NCBI GenBank assembly: GCA_016165875.1
Contig: JABBOT010000009.1
Location: forward strand, 18,242,783 to 18,306,782
Length of the DNA stretch: 64,000 nt
Direction: 5' to 3'
DNA from: Acanthopleura granulata
Taxonomy: Eukaryota > Mollusca > Polyplacophora > Chitonida > Chitonidae
Part shown: piece by piece, positions 52,403 through 63,724 of the stretch
How the letters are laid out: each line of letters opens with the position of its first letter
How positions within the stretch are numbered: the stretch's first letter is position 1
Made by a program: the position numbers and the translations under genes
The notes under the pieces: model-generated
Told to the model about the DNA's origin: nothing
Databases searched by the model: none
Seen by the model: only the letters and a program-made list of their open reading frames with translations

Positions 52403-54111
52403 ATGATAAATGGCAATGATATTTATGACTACAAAACCGTAGCTAAAGCCAATATTCTTAACAATTATTTTTCTTCTGTAAATGATACAAATAGAACACT
52501 TCCGCCTGTTGAGGCACCAACACAAGATTTCGCGATTATCACAGTTAATGAGCAGGAAGTTTATGACGCACTTGACAGCTTAGATATAAATAAAGCATTA
52601 GGTCCGGGCGGAATTAGCCCACGTCTCTCACAAGAAGGCAAGATAGTTCTTGTCCCTGTTCTATGTAAATTCTTTAGCCTACCCTTAGCTGAGGAATTTT
52701 TCCGTTGAAATGAAAGATTGCCAGATTTTTCCTGTCCAATATTATTCCTGTAATGGTGATAATATACATGACCCTAGAAATTACCGGCCCATCTCATTAT
52801 TGTTTTGTTTAAGCAAAGTCTTTAAACGTATTGTTCTTCAAGCATTTGCATAACTTTCTTCTCAAATGTATCTCTCCATACCAGTATGGCTTCTTGCCTT
52901 GAAGACCCAACGCCTCACAATTATTAGACATTTTTTTGACATTTATTATTTGACATTTTGTCAAAATGTCCTGCTGATTACATAAGTGTTTTGTCTTTTC
53001 TTTGATATATCGAAAGGTTTCGACAGGGCATGGCGCAAGGGACTTTTGTGTAAATTAAAATCACAGGGCCTAATTGGATGTGCATTTCAGTGGATTAAAG
53101 ATTACCTGAGTGAAAGACAACCATGCGTTGTTATAAACGGCTACAGATCAGAAGAAACATCAGCTCCACGCGGGTGTTCCCCAAGGTTCTGTTCTCGGCC
53201 CACTATTATTCTTGAATATACAATAACGATCTGCCTAATGATATAAATAATATACGTCTTTTGCAGACGATATATGTCTTTATGTTATATCTGATAATCT
53301 GCAGTGCAAAAATGCACATGCCAGTTTAATATCTGATCTTCAAACGATAGAAAATGGCCTGACAAATGGCTGGTTAACTTTAATGCTTCTAAAACTAAGT
53401 CTTTGATTGTGTCAAGACAAATTAATTATTCCAGCCTAAACCCTGCTTTTTAATCAGCTAATATCACCCCCGCTACCTCACCTCGTGTTAGTCTGTCTCA
53501 GAATTGATCATGGAATGAACATGTAGACATTGTCATAGCTGCTGCCAAGAGGTCATTTCTTCTTCTGCACTTAAATATAAGTTCGACAGAAAAAAGTTTA
53601 GCGATAATATACAAAAGTTTTCTAGACCTAATCTAGTCTGTAGATGTTGTTTGGAATAATCTTACAAGAAATACAAGTTGAACGCATGGAAAGGATTCCA
53701 AAGGATTGCTTACGCACAATAACATTATTAACGGGTAATGTTTCGACTCGATTGTTATATGAGAAGTCCGGTTTCCCTCCTCTCCGTTTGATACTCCAAA
53801 TTCATCGAGTTACAACACTGCACAAAATTCTCTATCAGACACCATCACATGTTCTTCCCAGTCCACATCTAACTCTGTCCTCCGACCGTAATCCTCATCA
53901 AATTAGACCAAATCATAATATCACTCCCTTTCGCGGCCGAACGAAATTCTTTCGAAAAACATTCTTTCCTGCAACAATTAATGTTTGGAATCTACTACCT
54001 GCTGAAATTAACATGACAGAAGACTTAAACAATTTTAAAAAGAAAATCAGTATTTATTTTAGAATTCCTGCATTTGCTTGTTCGTGGTATTACATTGGGT
54101 CTCCGTCATAG
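52403..54111 (+). pseudogene. Non-LTR retrotransposon reverse transcriptase remnant (CR1/L2/jockey-like)
   Basis: Four frame-shifted pieces follow the order of a LINE ORF2 C-terminal half. 52403-52708 carries the pre-RT segment with EVYDALDSLDINKALGPGGI. 52986-53246 is RT with LFFDISKGFDRAWRKGLLCK and WIKDYLSERQPCVVING, then a damaged PRGCSPR in place of PQGSVLGP. FADD, the catalytic motif, is at 53260-53271 in another frame. 53644-54111 is the C-terminal region ending TFFPATINVWNLLPAEI. No endonuclease domain was seen upstream. Multiple stops and frameshifts make it inactive. The closest clade cannot be fixed by eye. Confidence 0.88.
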
Positions 54112-54403
54112 AATATCATGTTGTTTGTTTGATTTGCTTGTTTGATTGGTGTTTTACGCGCACTCAAGAATATTTCACTTATACGACGGCGGCCAGCATT
54201 ATGGTGGGGGGAAACCGGGCAGAGCCTGGGGAAAACCCGCCACCCTCCGCAGGTTGCTGGCAGACCTTTCCACGTACGACCGGAGAGGTAGCCAGCATGA
54301 GCTGGGTTTGAACTCACAGCGACCGCATTGGTGAGAGGCTTCGGGTCATTGCACTGCATTAGCGCGCTAACCGACTGACGAAAGCCCCCGAATATCATGT
54401 TGT
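54111..54403 (-). mobile_element. SINE family A, antisense copy with 14-bp target-site duplication, inserted at the LINE end
   Basis: Flanked by gaatatcatgttgt (54111-54124 and 54390-54403). The insertion falls right at the end of the LINE reading frame. Tail, body and head are all present (ttggtgttttacgcgcactc through cgcgctaaccgactgacg). Confidence 0.93.
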
Positions 54404-55590
54404 GTCGCTTGCGTAATGGATGCACTCGCTTAATGATGATCTTCTGAATAACTACTTAACTAATGATCCTTTTCCGTAGATGTCTTGTAGCCTTTATAAT
54501 GAACAACGACAGCGGCTAAGACAAAACATTTTTAGCTGGTTATACGAAGGATATTACGTCAACGTTAATTTTATTTGATAGCGTTGGCGTTAATAACCAA
54601 CTTAATGAAACTTTAATCGCGGTAATTTTGTTCATGATACAAAGCGTTTCCCCACGTAATATATCATTTCTTTGTTAAATTTATTGTACAATATATATAT
54701 GTGTGAGAATGTATTTTTAATTATATATGTAGAGATATGTTTTATATTGTATGTATTTTTTTTTTGTTCTCCTCTGTCAAAATTCTTTGTACATGTACTT
54801 AAATCCCCCAGCCATAACTCGTGTCAATTTGACGGCATGTACACTATCAGATATTTTTATAAATGCTGTATATATTTATTCAACGTTTCTAAACGCACCT
54901 GCTTCTTTTGGTGTTTACATAACATCATTAAAACTGTTTATGGATGCCAATGTATGTGGACTAAAATAAGTTATGCCGAATATTTCTCCAAACAGATAAA
55001 AGCTTTTCAAAGAAAGAAGACGACGAGGACTCAAAATTAGTGACCATCTGTATATGGCAATGGCAATCACGGTCATTATTGCATGATTTTAATAGCTGTA
55101 CGAGTTGACTCGCCATTGTGCGAGTTGACACGGAAAATTGGACGGGTTGTCTTGTACGGGTTGCCTCTTGGACGAATTGGTCTGTACGGGTGACGTCACA
55201 GCAGAAACAGATGTCTTCTCGCGTGGTAGAAATATCTCGCCCTTGATTGGTTAAAATTAAGAGCATGGCGGCCCGTTCTATTTTCCCCACATAGGTTTTT
55301 TTCCTTATCTTGAACTGCGATTTCTCGGCGATCATACATCACAAAAATAAAAGGTGACGTTTTCTGAATTTTCCTTGGGATTCATTACGGATACGTGCAT
55401 ACATTTGGTCTAGTGTTGTCTTTTAAGTTTTATTCGGACATCTTGGTTTCTTTTGCCCGCAAACCCGACCTCCCTCTCCCGCCGCCCCACAACCATCAGC
55501 ATATTTTAATACCAAAAACATGCCCTTTATTTCTGACTATAACAAGAGATCGTACTTTATTCTTGTTGATTCAGCTTGTGTTTTTTGTGT
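54404..55590. other. LINE 3' debris and anonymous DNA
   Basis: The first 200 bp may continue the LINE 3' end. Around 55095-55195 short diverged repeats of acgagttgactcgcc / acgggttgcctcttgg occur. No gene is supported. Confidence 0.4.
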
Positions 55591-55598
55591 TGTTACAG

Positions 55599-55676
55599 CG
55601 TTCTTCGAAAGAGTGTGCTCGCTGTGAAAATGAGGCAACCTTCAACCCTGACCGGATCCCCGAACAACCTTGCTGA
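55599..55676 (+). other. Orphan terminal-exon-like segment (Cys-rich peptide end)
   Basis: A strong pyrimidine tract and acceptor (gtgttttttgtgttgttacag, AG at 55597-55598) precede 25 codons and a stop. In phase 0 the peptide is RSSKECARCENEATFNPDRI followed by PEQPC. Three Cys and the NPDRIP..C pattern faintly recall the core of IL-17-type cytokines, but the segment stops early and the match is too weak to name. No upstream exon was identified; a phase-0 donor such as that of gene A exon 2 would be compatible. Confidence 0.28.
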
Positions 55677-55679
55677 TTT

Positions 55680-56805
55680 CCTTGATAGTAACATACTTAT
55701 TTACCGCGCATAATTTGTATCTTGAAATTGATGCAAGCTCCTCAGTTAAAGGGGAAGTGTCCCGGTTGTATTTTTCATTTTTCATTGTGCCAATTTTGGA
55801 GGGGGGGGGGTGGAAATTAATCAACCGAGACAGTTCACCTTTAAAGACAGCACCTTTGCATGTCTTCGCCGATATATTCCGTCTTTTAAAGTTCGCTTCT
55901 CTTGTATGCATGTACAACAATAAACACAGCAAATGAAAAAAACATAAAAAAAATCTTGTTCTACGTTGATTTACTTACTCGCTTTTTTAAGCATTTACTT
56001 GATTGTTCTTTGACGCCCTAGTAAGGGCTTTTTCTTTTTTTTATGAAGTAGGTTAGAATTATTTGTATAGGAAACTGGTGCGACTCGGGTATATAAACCA
56101 ATCATACAGGCACAGGTAATCACACCATATAGGTGGAAAACGATGTGATCGTTAACTGACAGGAGTAAAAACCGCTCAAACAGTTCCTCGAAAGCCTTGT
56201 TCCCCGAAAACCACGGGAGCAAATTTGAGAGTGCCCGTGAGAAGTCACAACAAAGTCTGACATGAAAACGCAGCAGAACAAAAGAGAACCTGCGAGATCA
56301 CTGATCATTACATTCGGAACTTCCGGTAGAATGCATACAGTAACTTATAATGCCACGTGCAAGAATGTTAATTAGTGATAAAATAATCTTGATTTCTGAC
56401 ATGATAAGATTATCACTTGTTTATTTATTTGTTTTGTTTATTTATTTGATTACTGTTGAACAACATGATGAAGAAATCTCCTGTACGCGTTGTTGGTCAG
56501 TTTTGTGGAGGGGAAAAAAAACAGCGTGCCTTGGATTAAACCACCGACCTTTGGTAGGATACCGATGAATTTTTATGTGTGACAGGCACTCCATATTGGT
56601 GGAAGAGGAGTGATCCTCATGTAACACAACTAACACTGTTCAAACAGCCCCGTACGAACACTGTCAGCCTCTTTTATTTTGGCCACTAAAACACATCAGC
56701 ATTGAGAGAGAGAGAATCCATGGAAATTCCCCGTCCACGGCCTGATATGATTAGGCCGTATGACTATTTGATCGTTTGGTGATATCACGAAAGTGTCTCC
56801 TTATA
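55680..56805. other. No gene recognised
   Basis: Includes a G run near 55800-55811 and short T/A runs. No supported exon. Confidence 0.45.
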
Positions 56806-56807
56806 TT

Positions 56808-57042
56808 TATGTTTATTTATTTTTATTTACCTGTACATTTGTTTTTGTAATGGGAGTAAAAATATTTTACTTATACGACTGCGGCCAGCATTACAGTGAA
56901 AGGAAATTGGGTACAGCCCACGACCGCAGGTTGCTGGCTGACCTTTCCACGCTAGGCAGGAGAAGAAGGTAGCATGAGCTGGACTTTCTCAAATGCTCCT
57001 GGGTCATTGCGCTGCACGCTTACCCGTCGGCAACGGTGGCCG
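56808..57042 (-). mobile_element. SINE family A, diverged antisense copy
   Basis: TTTA-rich tail, ttatacgactgcggccagca, then acgaccgcaggttgctggct, then gtagcatgagctggacttt, then a decayed head (cgtcggcaacggtggccgt). Confidence 0.75.
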
Positions 57043-57112
57043 TCTGTGACATTACCTTATGTGAGCCATTCTAATCAAACCATTCTATTCTAATATATGT
57101 AACTATCAGAAA

Positions 57113-57314
57113 TTGATTTATTTGACTGGTGTTTTGCACTGTGTTTAAGAATGGTTCACTTATACGATGGCGACCAACACTATGGTGGACGGAAACTGGG
57201 CACAGCCCGGAGGAAACCCATTTCAATCTGCATGTGGCTGGCAGACCTTCATTGGAGAGAGGCCGTTCTGTCATTAATCTGCGATGGCGCGCTAGCGACC
57301 TCGGCCACGACCAA
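57113..57314 (-). mobile_element. SINE family A, diverged antisense copy
   Basis: ttgatttatttgactggtgt, then gatggcgaccaacactatgg, then cgcgctagcgacctcggcca. Shortened and diverged. Confidence 0.75.
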
Positions 57315-57455
57315 GGGCGACGGCATTGTCCGTACTCTATGATGTCGTCTTTAATGTACTACACATTAAATATACACAAATTAAATCATTTCTAATTCTG
57401 TTCATTTATCTTTTTGACATTGGGAAGAAGTAAATCATGGCGAGTAAAATTTTCC

Positions 57456-57546
57456 ACCCAAACGAAGTCACCAAACACTCCTTTAATATTACACTTGGTT
57501 ACCCAAACGAAGTCACCAAACTCCTTTTATATTACACTTGGGTACC
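57456..57546. repeat. Tandem duplication, 46-bp, two units
   Basis: acccaaacgaagtcaccaaa ... attacacttggtt occurs twice with a short indel between the copies. Confidence 0.9.
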
Positions 57547-57549
57547 TAC

Positions 57550-59685
57550 TCACATTTTGGGGAACATCACATTACATGAGATTTCATATCTTGTACTGAC
57601 GGTTTGATGGACCAACGAAATAAACGGCTGTGGGACCCTTTGGTGTTTGGTGATTGTTACTTCCAAATGTGTCTTTGTTTGCAGGGGGAGGAAGGGGAGA
57701 CAAATCTTGCGACACTGCGGCTACATCTCACACTAGTAGAGTTACCGTGAAATGCCGTGGTTCCTAATGGCCACGCAAAGCGATACAGCTTCCCAAATTA
57801 ATGTGTAACAAAAATAATATATAAGTAGTAAATAAAGTTGGTAACACAAAAGAGAGAAGCAGTCAGCAATTTCAATGATGTGTAGAAGGTAGTTTATATA
57901 TTAAACATAACATCTTATTCAAATTTAAAACATCGTAGTCCGAGTTTCCAGGTCGAGTACAAACAAAGGTATATTGGATTGCAAATGTTCGTGAAAACCT
58001 CATGTTGACGTAATAAACACAACTGCTTATATCTCCTCTACCCCAAGGTCAAGAGGAATTAGGCGCAACTCGACATGGATACGCCCACATTTGCCAGCAA
58101 AATGCAACATCATGGAGAGTAAAATGAGAGCAGCAGCCACAGTGTAGCAGTTGCATCGAATAATGTTTGTTAAGTCTTCAAGCCTTACTTTTTTCACTTC
58201 AGTTTACGTTAGGCCTACACGTCTCCTTTCAACGAATAAGTCTTAAGCTTAACTCAACCTTAGTCTTAATCTTAGGACGCTTTGCTGCGATAGAATTGGG
58301 ACAGGCCTTAAAGGTTTTTATATTATATATTTTTATATTTGTGATATTAACAGTTGCCCAAGACCTTGAAGATAAAATTGAATATTGGCAAATAAGTTCA
58401 AATGATCAAATGTCAAGGATTTTCCTACGAGTTACGACTAAGTCTGACTGATATCAGCTTTGTTGTTCAGGGGCTAAATGATAATTACAAGATGTTTTGG
58501 CAAACACTGACCACGATGTGGTCCTGGGGCCTTATTCGGGTTCCAGATGAAGTTAGCGACTAGTTATCTGTTCCCGGTTCCTTATTCTAAACTAGGTGAG
58601 GCTCCAGAGGATGCACTCGCATGTCGACTATTCCCTGATTTCACGGTACAGGGTGCCGGCGCAGTTTATTCTCAATAGCCCTTTATCTGGCCAACTCTTC
58701 GTAGAAGTTAAATTAAATATATTTTTTATTTTGTCCATCATTTTTTTAATTTGAGTAGAAATACTTGTTCTGTTTGTCCACACAAACCCAAAAATCATCC
58801 AATAGTAAGCTATAAATTGGCAATCTTTAATGCAAACTGATTGTGTTGCTCTAAAATATAACTAAATCTCTTCGAAGCCCTTCTGTCGCGTATGTCACTT
58901 TAGGTCTAGGTGGCAAAATTACTATCACGCTTTCCATATAAACGCTGGCTTGACTTTCATATACAGAGAATGTCAGAAGTCGATTATGCACAGTGTGCAT
59001 GCTTATCGGGACAACACACCTATATGCGCTCTAGATAGGACAACCACGAAGGCTGTTGCGTCAGGGGAGGTAACAAGGTTCCTCCAGGCTTCTGGACTGG
59101 CAAGGTTCGCTCCCATAAGGTTGCTCATCGCAGGACACAACACACTTGTAGGGTTGCATCTTTTGGCTGGCTTTGTCGTATACAGGAGGCAAACTATGAT
59201 AGCGCCATAATTCGGGTTCTGAAGACAAAATACTATAAATTAAAGGATTAGTATTTACTAGAAATTATGGAAACCGGTCGAAACCCGCGATACGAGGGTG
59301 GTACAAATCACACGGGTATCCGCGATCCACGAATCTTGGGACCAGATGTTTGTGACCCCACCCCCACCCCCACCTCTTCGGCCTCCTCCACTTTTTGTGG
59401 AAAGTGCAAAATAGTTTCAACTCGAACATAAATGAAATAGAAATATATGCGAAATAGGGCAATATGTTTACCTCGCTTCCTATCACATCTAGCTTCAGTT
59501 AGCAGAAATTGCACAAACGTTTCTCCGGCTAGTTGCAGTGGTCACAGCTTGTTGACCTGGGATATAGTTTAGTTCCACTAGTTTTAACACCGTGTCAAAA
59601 TTACATGATCTTCGACCCGAAAAGGAAAAATGTGCAGCTTCTTCTCGTGTCCTAAAATAATTGGAGTCAGCAAAAGGTCGTTCAT
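57550..59685. other. No gene recognised
   Basis: Anonymous AT-rich DNA. A CCCACC run near 59358-59372 is simple sequence. Open frames at 58167-58451 and 58950-59210 have no recognisable domain. Confidence 0.45.
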
Positions 59686-59686
59686 G

Positions 59687-60251
59687 GGCCTCTTTCACAA
59701 AACATCAGTAGCCTCTAAAATTGGTTGGTCTGCTAAGGGTCATTTAAGCAAGCTACGAAAAACATTGACTAAGCCGTTTCGCTAAAGTAAAACTGTCTAA
59801 TGCCGACTTACCATAGCCTGTCATGGGACCGCTATGAATTTATCTGATTGGTTGAATCAGTGAGGACAATTGTTAATTAGCTTCACAATATAAATGAACT
59901 AAATTACTATGTCTATATATCGGAAATTTTTTCTTCATTTTCTTTACTGATTCAGCTTGGAAACAAAGAGCTTTAACTCTCATCATAGACAGTCTAAGTG
60001 AAACTACAACAACGGATGGGTTTTGGTCGATTGGGATTTTTAAAACACTTTCATGTGCAAAAGGAAAGAAATATTTTCCTATTTATCTCCAATCAAGAAA
60101 GAAACTGTAAAAAATTGGACATATAACATTTTATAGCTGAATTTCCTTCCTCTTGCAACAGTGGAAAATGACCAAAGAGTTCAGGCAAACTTTCAGAATG
60201 TAAGACAAAAAGCTTTAGTCGATTGCAAAATATATTCTTTGTGAAACGGGC
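59687..60251. mobile_element. MITE-like element with gggcctctttcacaaaac ends
   Basis: The left end gggcctctttcacaaaacat and the right end (reverse complement tagcccgtttcacaaagaat) form terminal inverted repeats of about 20 bp around 525 bp of non-coding DNA. No transposase is present. Confidence 0.55.
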
Positions 60252-60317
60252 TAGACAGAGCTGCCAGCCGGCTAACTGATTTATCCGCCTAAGCTTAGCC
60301 TTGGCCGCTCTTTTATC

Positions 60318-60443
60318 TTTGCTTATTTGCCTGCGACAATACAGTTCCACCTCTTGGATCTTTGCTTATTTGCCTGCGACAGTACAGTTCCACCTCTTGG
60401 ATCTTTGCTTATTTGCCTGCGACAATACAGTTCCATCTCTTCA
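60318..60443. repeat. Tandem triplication, 43-bp unit
   Basis: gcttatttgcctgcgaca, then cagttccacctcttggatct, repeats at about 60321, 60364 and 60407 with only one or two differences. It is a recent expansion. Confidence 0.93.
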
Positions 60444-60449
60444 GAACCC

Positions 60450-60970
60450 TTAAATGATATGATGTTCCCTAGAAAGATCTGTTTATCTAAGCTACCTATC
60501 ATAATTTCAGTGCCCAAAAATCGCCTAAAACACGTCTCCGGTTACCTAAAAAGCCAGAGCTTCAGAGGCCTAGGCGAACCCTAGATCTTCGCCTATTGGT
60601 CAGGGATAGACCCAGTATTTCTTCTTGCCTGCTTGGGCCACCCCACATTTCACTACGTTCCGCTAAGTTTAAACTAAACCCACCATTAAACACCTTGATA
60701 AATTCGGCCCAGTTTACTTTGTACTTTGATCAACAAACAACAGCCCGTGGATCGTTTCCCAATTTGCTCTAACAGTCCAACATTCCAACATTGTATTACA
60801 TATATGCTGATTTTAGCGTGAAGGGGAATAAACAAACACTTTGTTCGTGCATTAAATTGTCTCCAATTAAATCAAGAACACTGCGAAGACATTTATCTGT
60901 TGTCTTTTTTTATTAGCTGTCGACAACATTGATGTTTCTAAGTTTTCATCTGACACAGAGAATTGCCGCT
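60450..60970. other. No gene recognised
   Basis: Anonymous DNA before the promoter of gene B. Confidence 0.45.
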
Positions 60971-60974
60971 CAGT

Positions 60975-61120
60975 CCTTTTTCCTTCGGCGAAAACTTTTG
61001 TGGTTTATAGCCATTTCCTTATAAGCATTTCCTGTTAATTGTAGCCTGTATCGGGTGTATATAGCGCTTTCGCCAGTTATATAAGCGGGCTGGACCGATG
61101 AAGACTCTCCACATATGAAG
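60975..61120 (+). promoter_or_regulatory. Promoter and untranslated exon 1 of secreted-protein gene B
   Basis: Blocks ttccttcggcgaaaa, gtttatagccattt and aagcattt match the gene A promoter, followed by a TATA element (ttatataagcggg, near 61077). Exon 1 ends acatatgaag|gtaagt (donor at 61121). Unlike A, it contains a short upstream reading frame (ATG at about 61098, six codons then a stop). Confidence 0.6.
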
Positions 61121-62074
61121 GTAAGTAAGGTAGACAGTAGACTATTTTTCATCCCGCTGTAATCTTTCTGATTTTTGTACTCTGCTTTGCTGCGGAATTT
61201 CGCGACGTTTGCCACGATGCGGTAGTCTATTTATACGGAAGTCTTTTGGTGCCAAACAAAAAGTTTACAAATAGTGTCCGTTTAATCCATTTACGCGGAT
61301 TATGTATTTGTTTCATAACAATTTAACGATATAAGTCAGTTGAAAATTCGTTATAACGCTTTCCGAATTCGCGAAAAGTGATTAATTCCAGTATCCGTTA
61401 CAACGAAAATCGTAAAAATCGTTGTATGAAACGACTTGAATTTCTATTTAAACAGAATATCACTTTATTATCAGCCAATGCATAGATGATGTGCTATACA
61501 TTACTGTTCGATATCGGATGATCCATATGGACATAAGACAGTCTTTTAAAATGAACAAATCACATAAATGTCACGCTTTCAAATAAGGAGGAGTTTGCCT
61601 TGTATGCATGAAAAGTTCACAGGCAGAAGAACTATAGACTCTGAAAACTACTGTTGTTGGTTTGTACTTAAGCGTATCTCCATGCTTATTTTTACTTAGA
61701 AGTCTTCCTTACTGTAATGTATATATATATATAACGGACTTGTTATAGATGTATGCATGGTTCAATGCGTCTTTTATGTATCTACATATGTCTTTAGAGA
61801 ATGTATGAGATGATATACTTGGTGACGCGTACACGCCTGCCATGGTTCACCGCTTTCACTGGTTCGGCAAGCATATGTATCTTAACATCATGTAGAGACT
61901 AGCGGTATATGTGGGGTATAGGAAGGTGCATTTTACAAGTTACGCAAGAGGTATTATGAAGTAATTAGAGCACAGCTTTTTTCTCCTGGTACGGGAGCAC
62001 TATACACCGTGTACAAGAATACTGTGTACAGGAGTACTAGTGTGGAATATAAACTGAATACCGTTTATAAACGG

Positions 62075-62660
62075 GAATGTCTGCGGGAGGGGGGAGCTGT
62101 ATACCGTGTATAGGAGGGCCTGTGTACCGTGTACATAAGTGCCGGTATACCGAGTACAGGAGGGCCTGCATATCGTGTACAGGAGAGTCTGAGTACCGTG
62201 TGCAGTGGGGCCTGTATACCGTGTACAGGAGGGCCTGTATACCGTGTACAGGAGGGCCTGTATACCGTGGATATAAGGGTCTGTCTAGGTTGTACAGGAG
62301 GGCCTGTCTAGCGTGCACAGGATGGCCTGTATACGGTGTACAGAAGGGTCTAAATATCGAGTACAGAAGGGAATGTATGCCGTGTATAGGAGGGCATGTA
62401 TTCCATGGACAGGAGGGCCTGTATGCCATGTGGAGGAGGGCCTTATAACGTGTACAGGGAGGCTTGTACCGTATATGGTGTACAGGGTGGTTTTATGACG
62501 TGTACAGGACAGCCTATGTATGACGTAAAACGGGGCCTGTATACCGTATACAGAAGGGCCTATCTGCCGTGTACAGGTGGACCTGTATAACATATAGAGG
62601 AAGGCTTGTATACCATTTAGAGCGTGGCCGTGTAAAGGGCAGCCTACATATCATGTACAA
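62075..62660. repeat. Minisatellite, 24-bp period, about 24 units
   Basis: The core unit ggcctgtataccgtgtacag, then gagg, repeats across about 585 bp inside gene B intron 1, with central units nearly identical and flanking units diverged. The period is a multiple of three, hence long periodic frames on both strands. Confidence 0.95.
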
Positions 62661-63207
62661 GAGGGCCTCTTGTCTTGGGAAGAGTTGTAGTATCTATAGT
62701 AAACTGCCCGTGTACGGGCACTCCTAACTTTCCGGGTGGAGAATTGTTTTCTTCATCTTTGTCACAACCACAAAAATCCTTTTCGAGTGCTCTCAAGGAC
62801 ACTGAAATACGATAAGTGCAAACCAACAACAGTACGTTTCATGGTAGCTTAACCCAAGAGGGAAGTGAAATCAGTTATTTCGCTAAAACGATTTTCTAAA
62901 GCGGTATTTCTACGATTTGTTCATTAAAACCATTTAGTAAATCCGTTAAAAGGGCTTCAATATTTATTGGATCATTATAGTGAATTATTAATTCGTTAAA
63001 ACAGACAGTTAATTCAGTTAGAAATGAAAAAAAAAGCAATTTTCTAAATCGTTGTAACGATTTGCTGCTTCGTTGCGGAATTCCAATCCGTTACAACGAA
63101 TTAACAAGAAATGGTCTTTTTGATTTGCCTTGGAACGAACGAGCTTCGAAATTCTGACTTATAACACCGTTGATAATTTCTTCCGGTATAGCCTCGTCCT
63201 TCCAGAC

Positions 63208-63339
63208 ATGATGACGCTGCATACTTGTGCCTGTGTTGTCCTGCTCCTTGCGGTCGGCATCTCCTCTCTGCCGATACAAGTGGATGAGGAATCAGATGCT
63301 GTGGAGGTCAGCTCATCACAATCTAATGCTAATTTCATG
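63208..63339 (+). CDS. Small secreted protein, gene B, signal-peptide exon (partial)
   Basis: The exon starts after an acceptor ttccggtatag (AG 63190-63191) and ends ttcatg|gtatga, giving 44 codons in phase 0, exactly the layout of gene A exon 2. The peptide MMTLHTCACVVLLLAVGISS, then LPIQVDEESDAVEVSSSQSN, then ANFM, aligns with A without gaps. Counterparts of A exons 3 and 4 were not found before the window end, where a minisatellite begins. The gene is presumably completed beyond 64000 or is broken. Confidence 0.65.
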
Positions 63340-63422
63340 GTATGACTTAGAAATTCTAAACCAATGGAGGCTAATAAATTGCATTTAATATCATTGTATA
63401 TTCTGTCAAATTCAGGTTAAGT

Positions 63423-63510
63423 TATGGGGCACGTTAACACTTTATAAATTTTACACGAACAGTTAGAATAAAACCCTAATTGAGGTAAATGGACAAGAGG
63501 CCGGATTAGA
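63423..63510. repeat. Dispersed repeat C, partial copy 4
   Basis: tacacgaacagttagaataa, then aaccctaattgaggtaaatg, then gacaagaggccggatta, matching 21180-21230. It lies just after gene B exon 2. Confidence 0.65.
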
Positions 63511-63724
63511 CGTTTTTTTCCCTTTTTTGATGTATTATTTATATTTCTGACGACTTATATTCTTACATAAAGAAGGCAGTGTGACTATTTTTAGCCTTAT
63601 CTAAAACTTCATTCTTTGACTGGCCATTCTTATACCACATGTCATCGCTCATGTTCACGAGCAGAGAAACTGCAGTTTAAAAATAAAAGGAAAATATTCT
63701 CTTTGGCTTTTACTTATATATACT

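Noticed and set aside
55599..55676. Naming the orphan exon an IL-17 family member
   Set aside because: Only a short NPxRxP pattern; the tryptophan and downstream cysteine pairs of that family are missing.
62037..62593. Several 60-130 codon periodic open frames on both strands
   Set aside because: Products of the 24-bp minisatellite.
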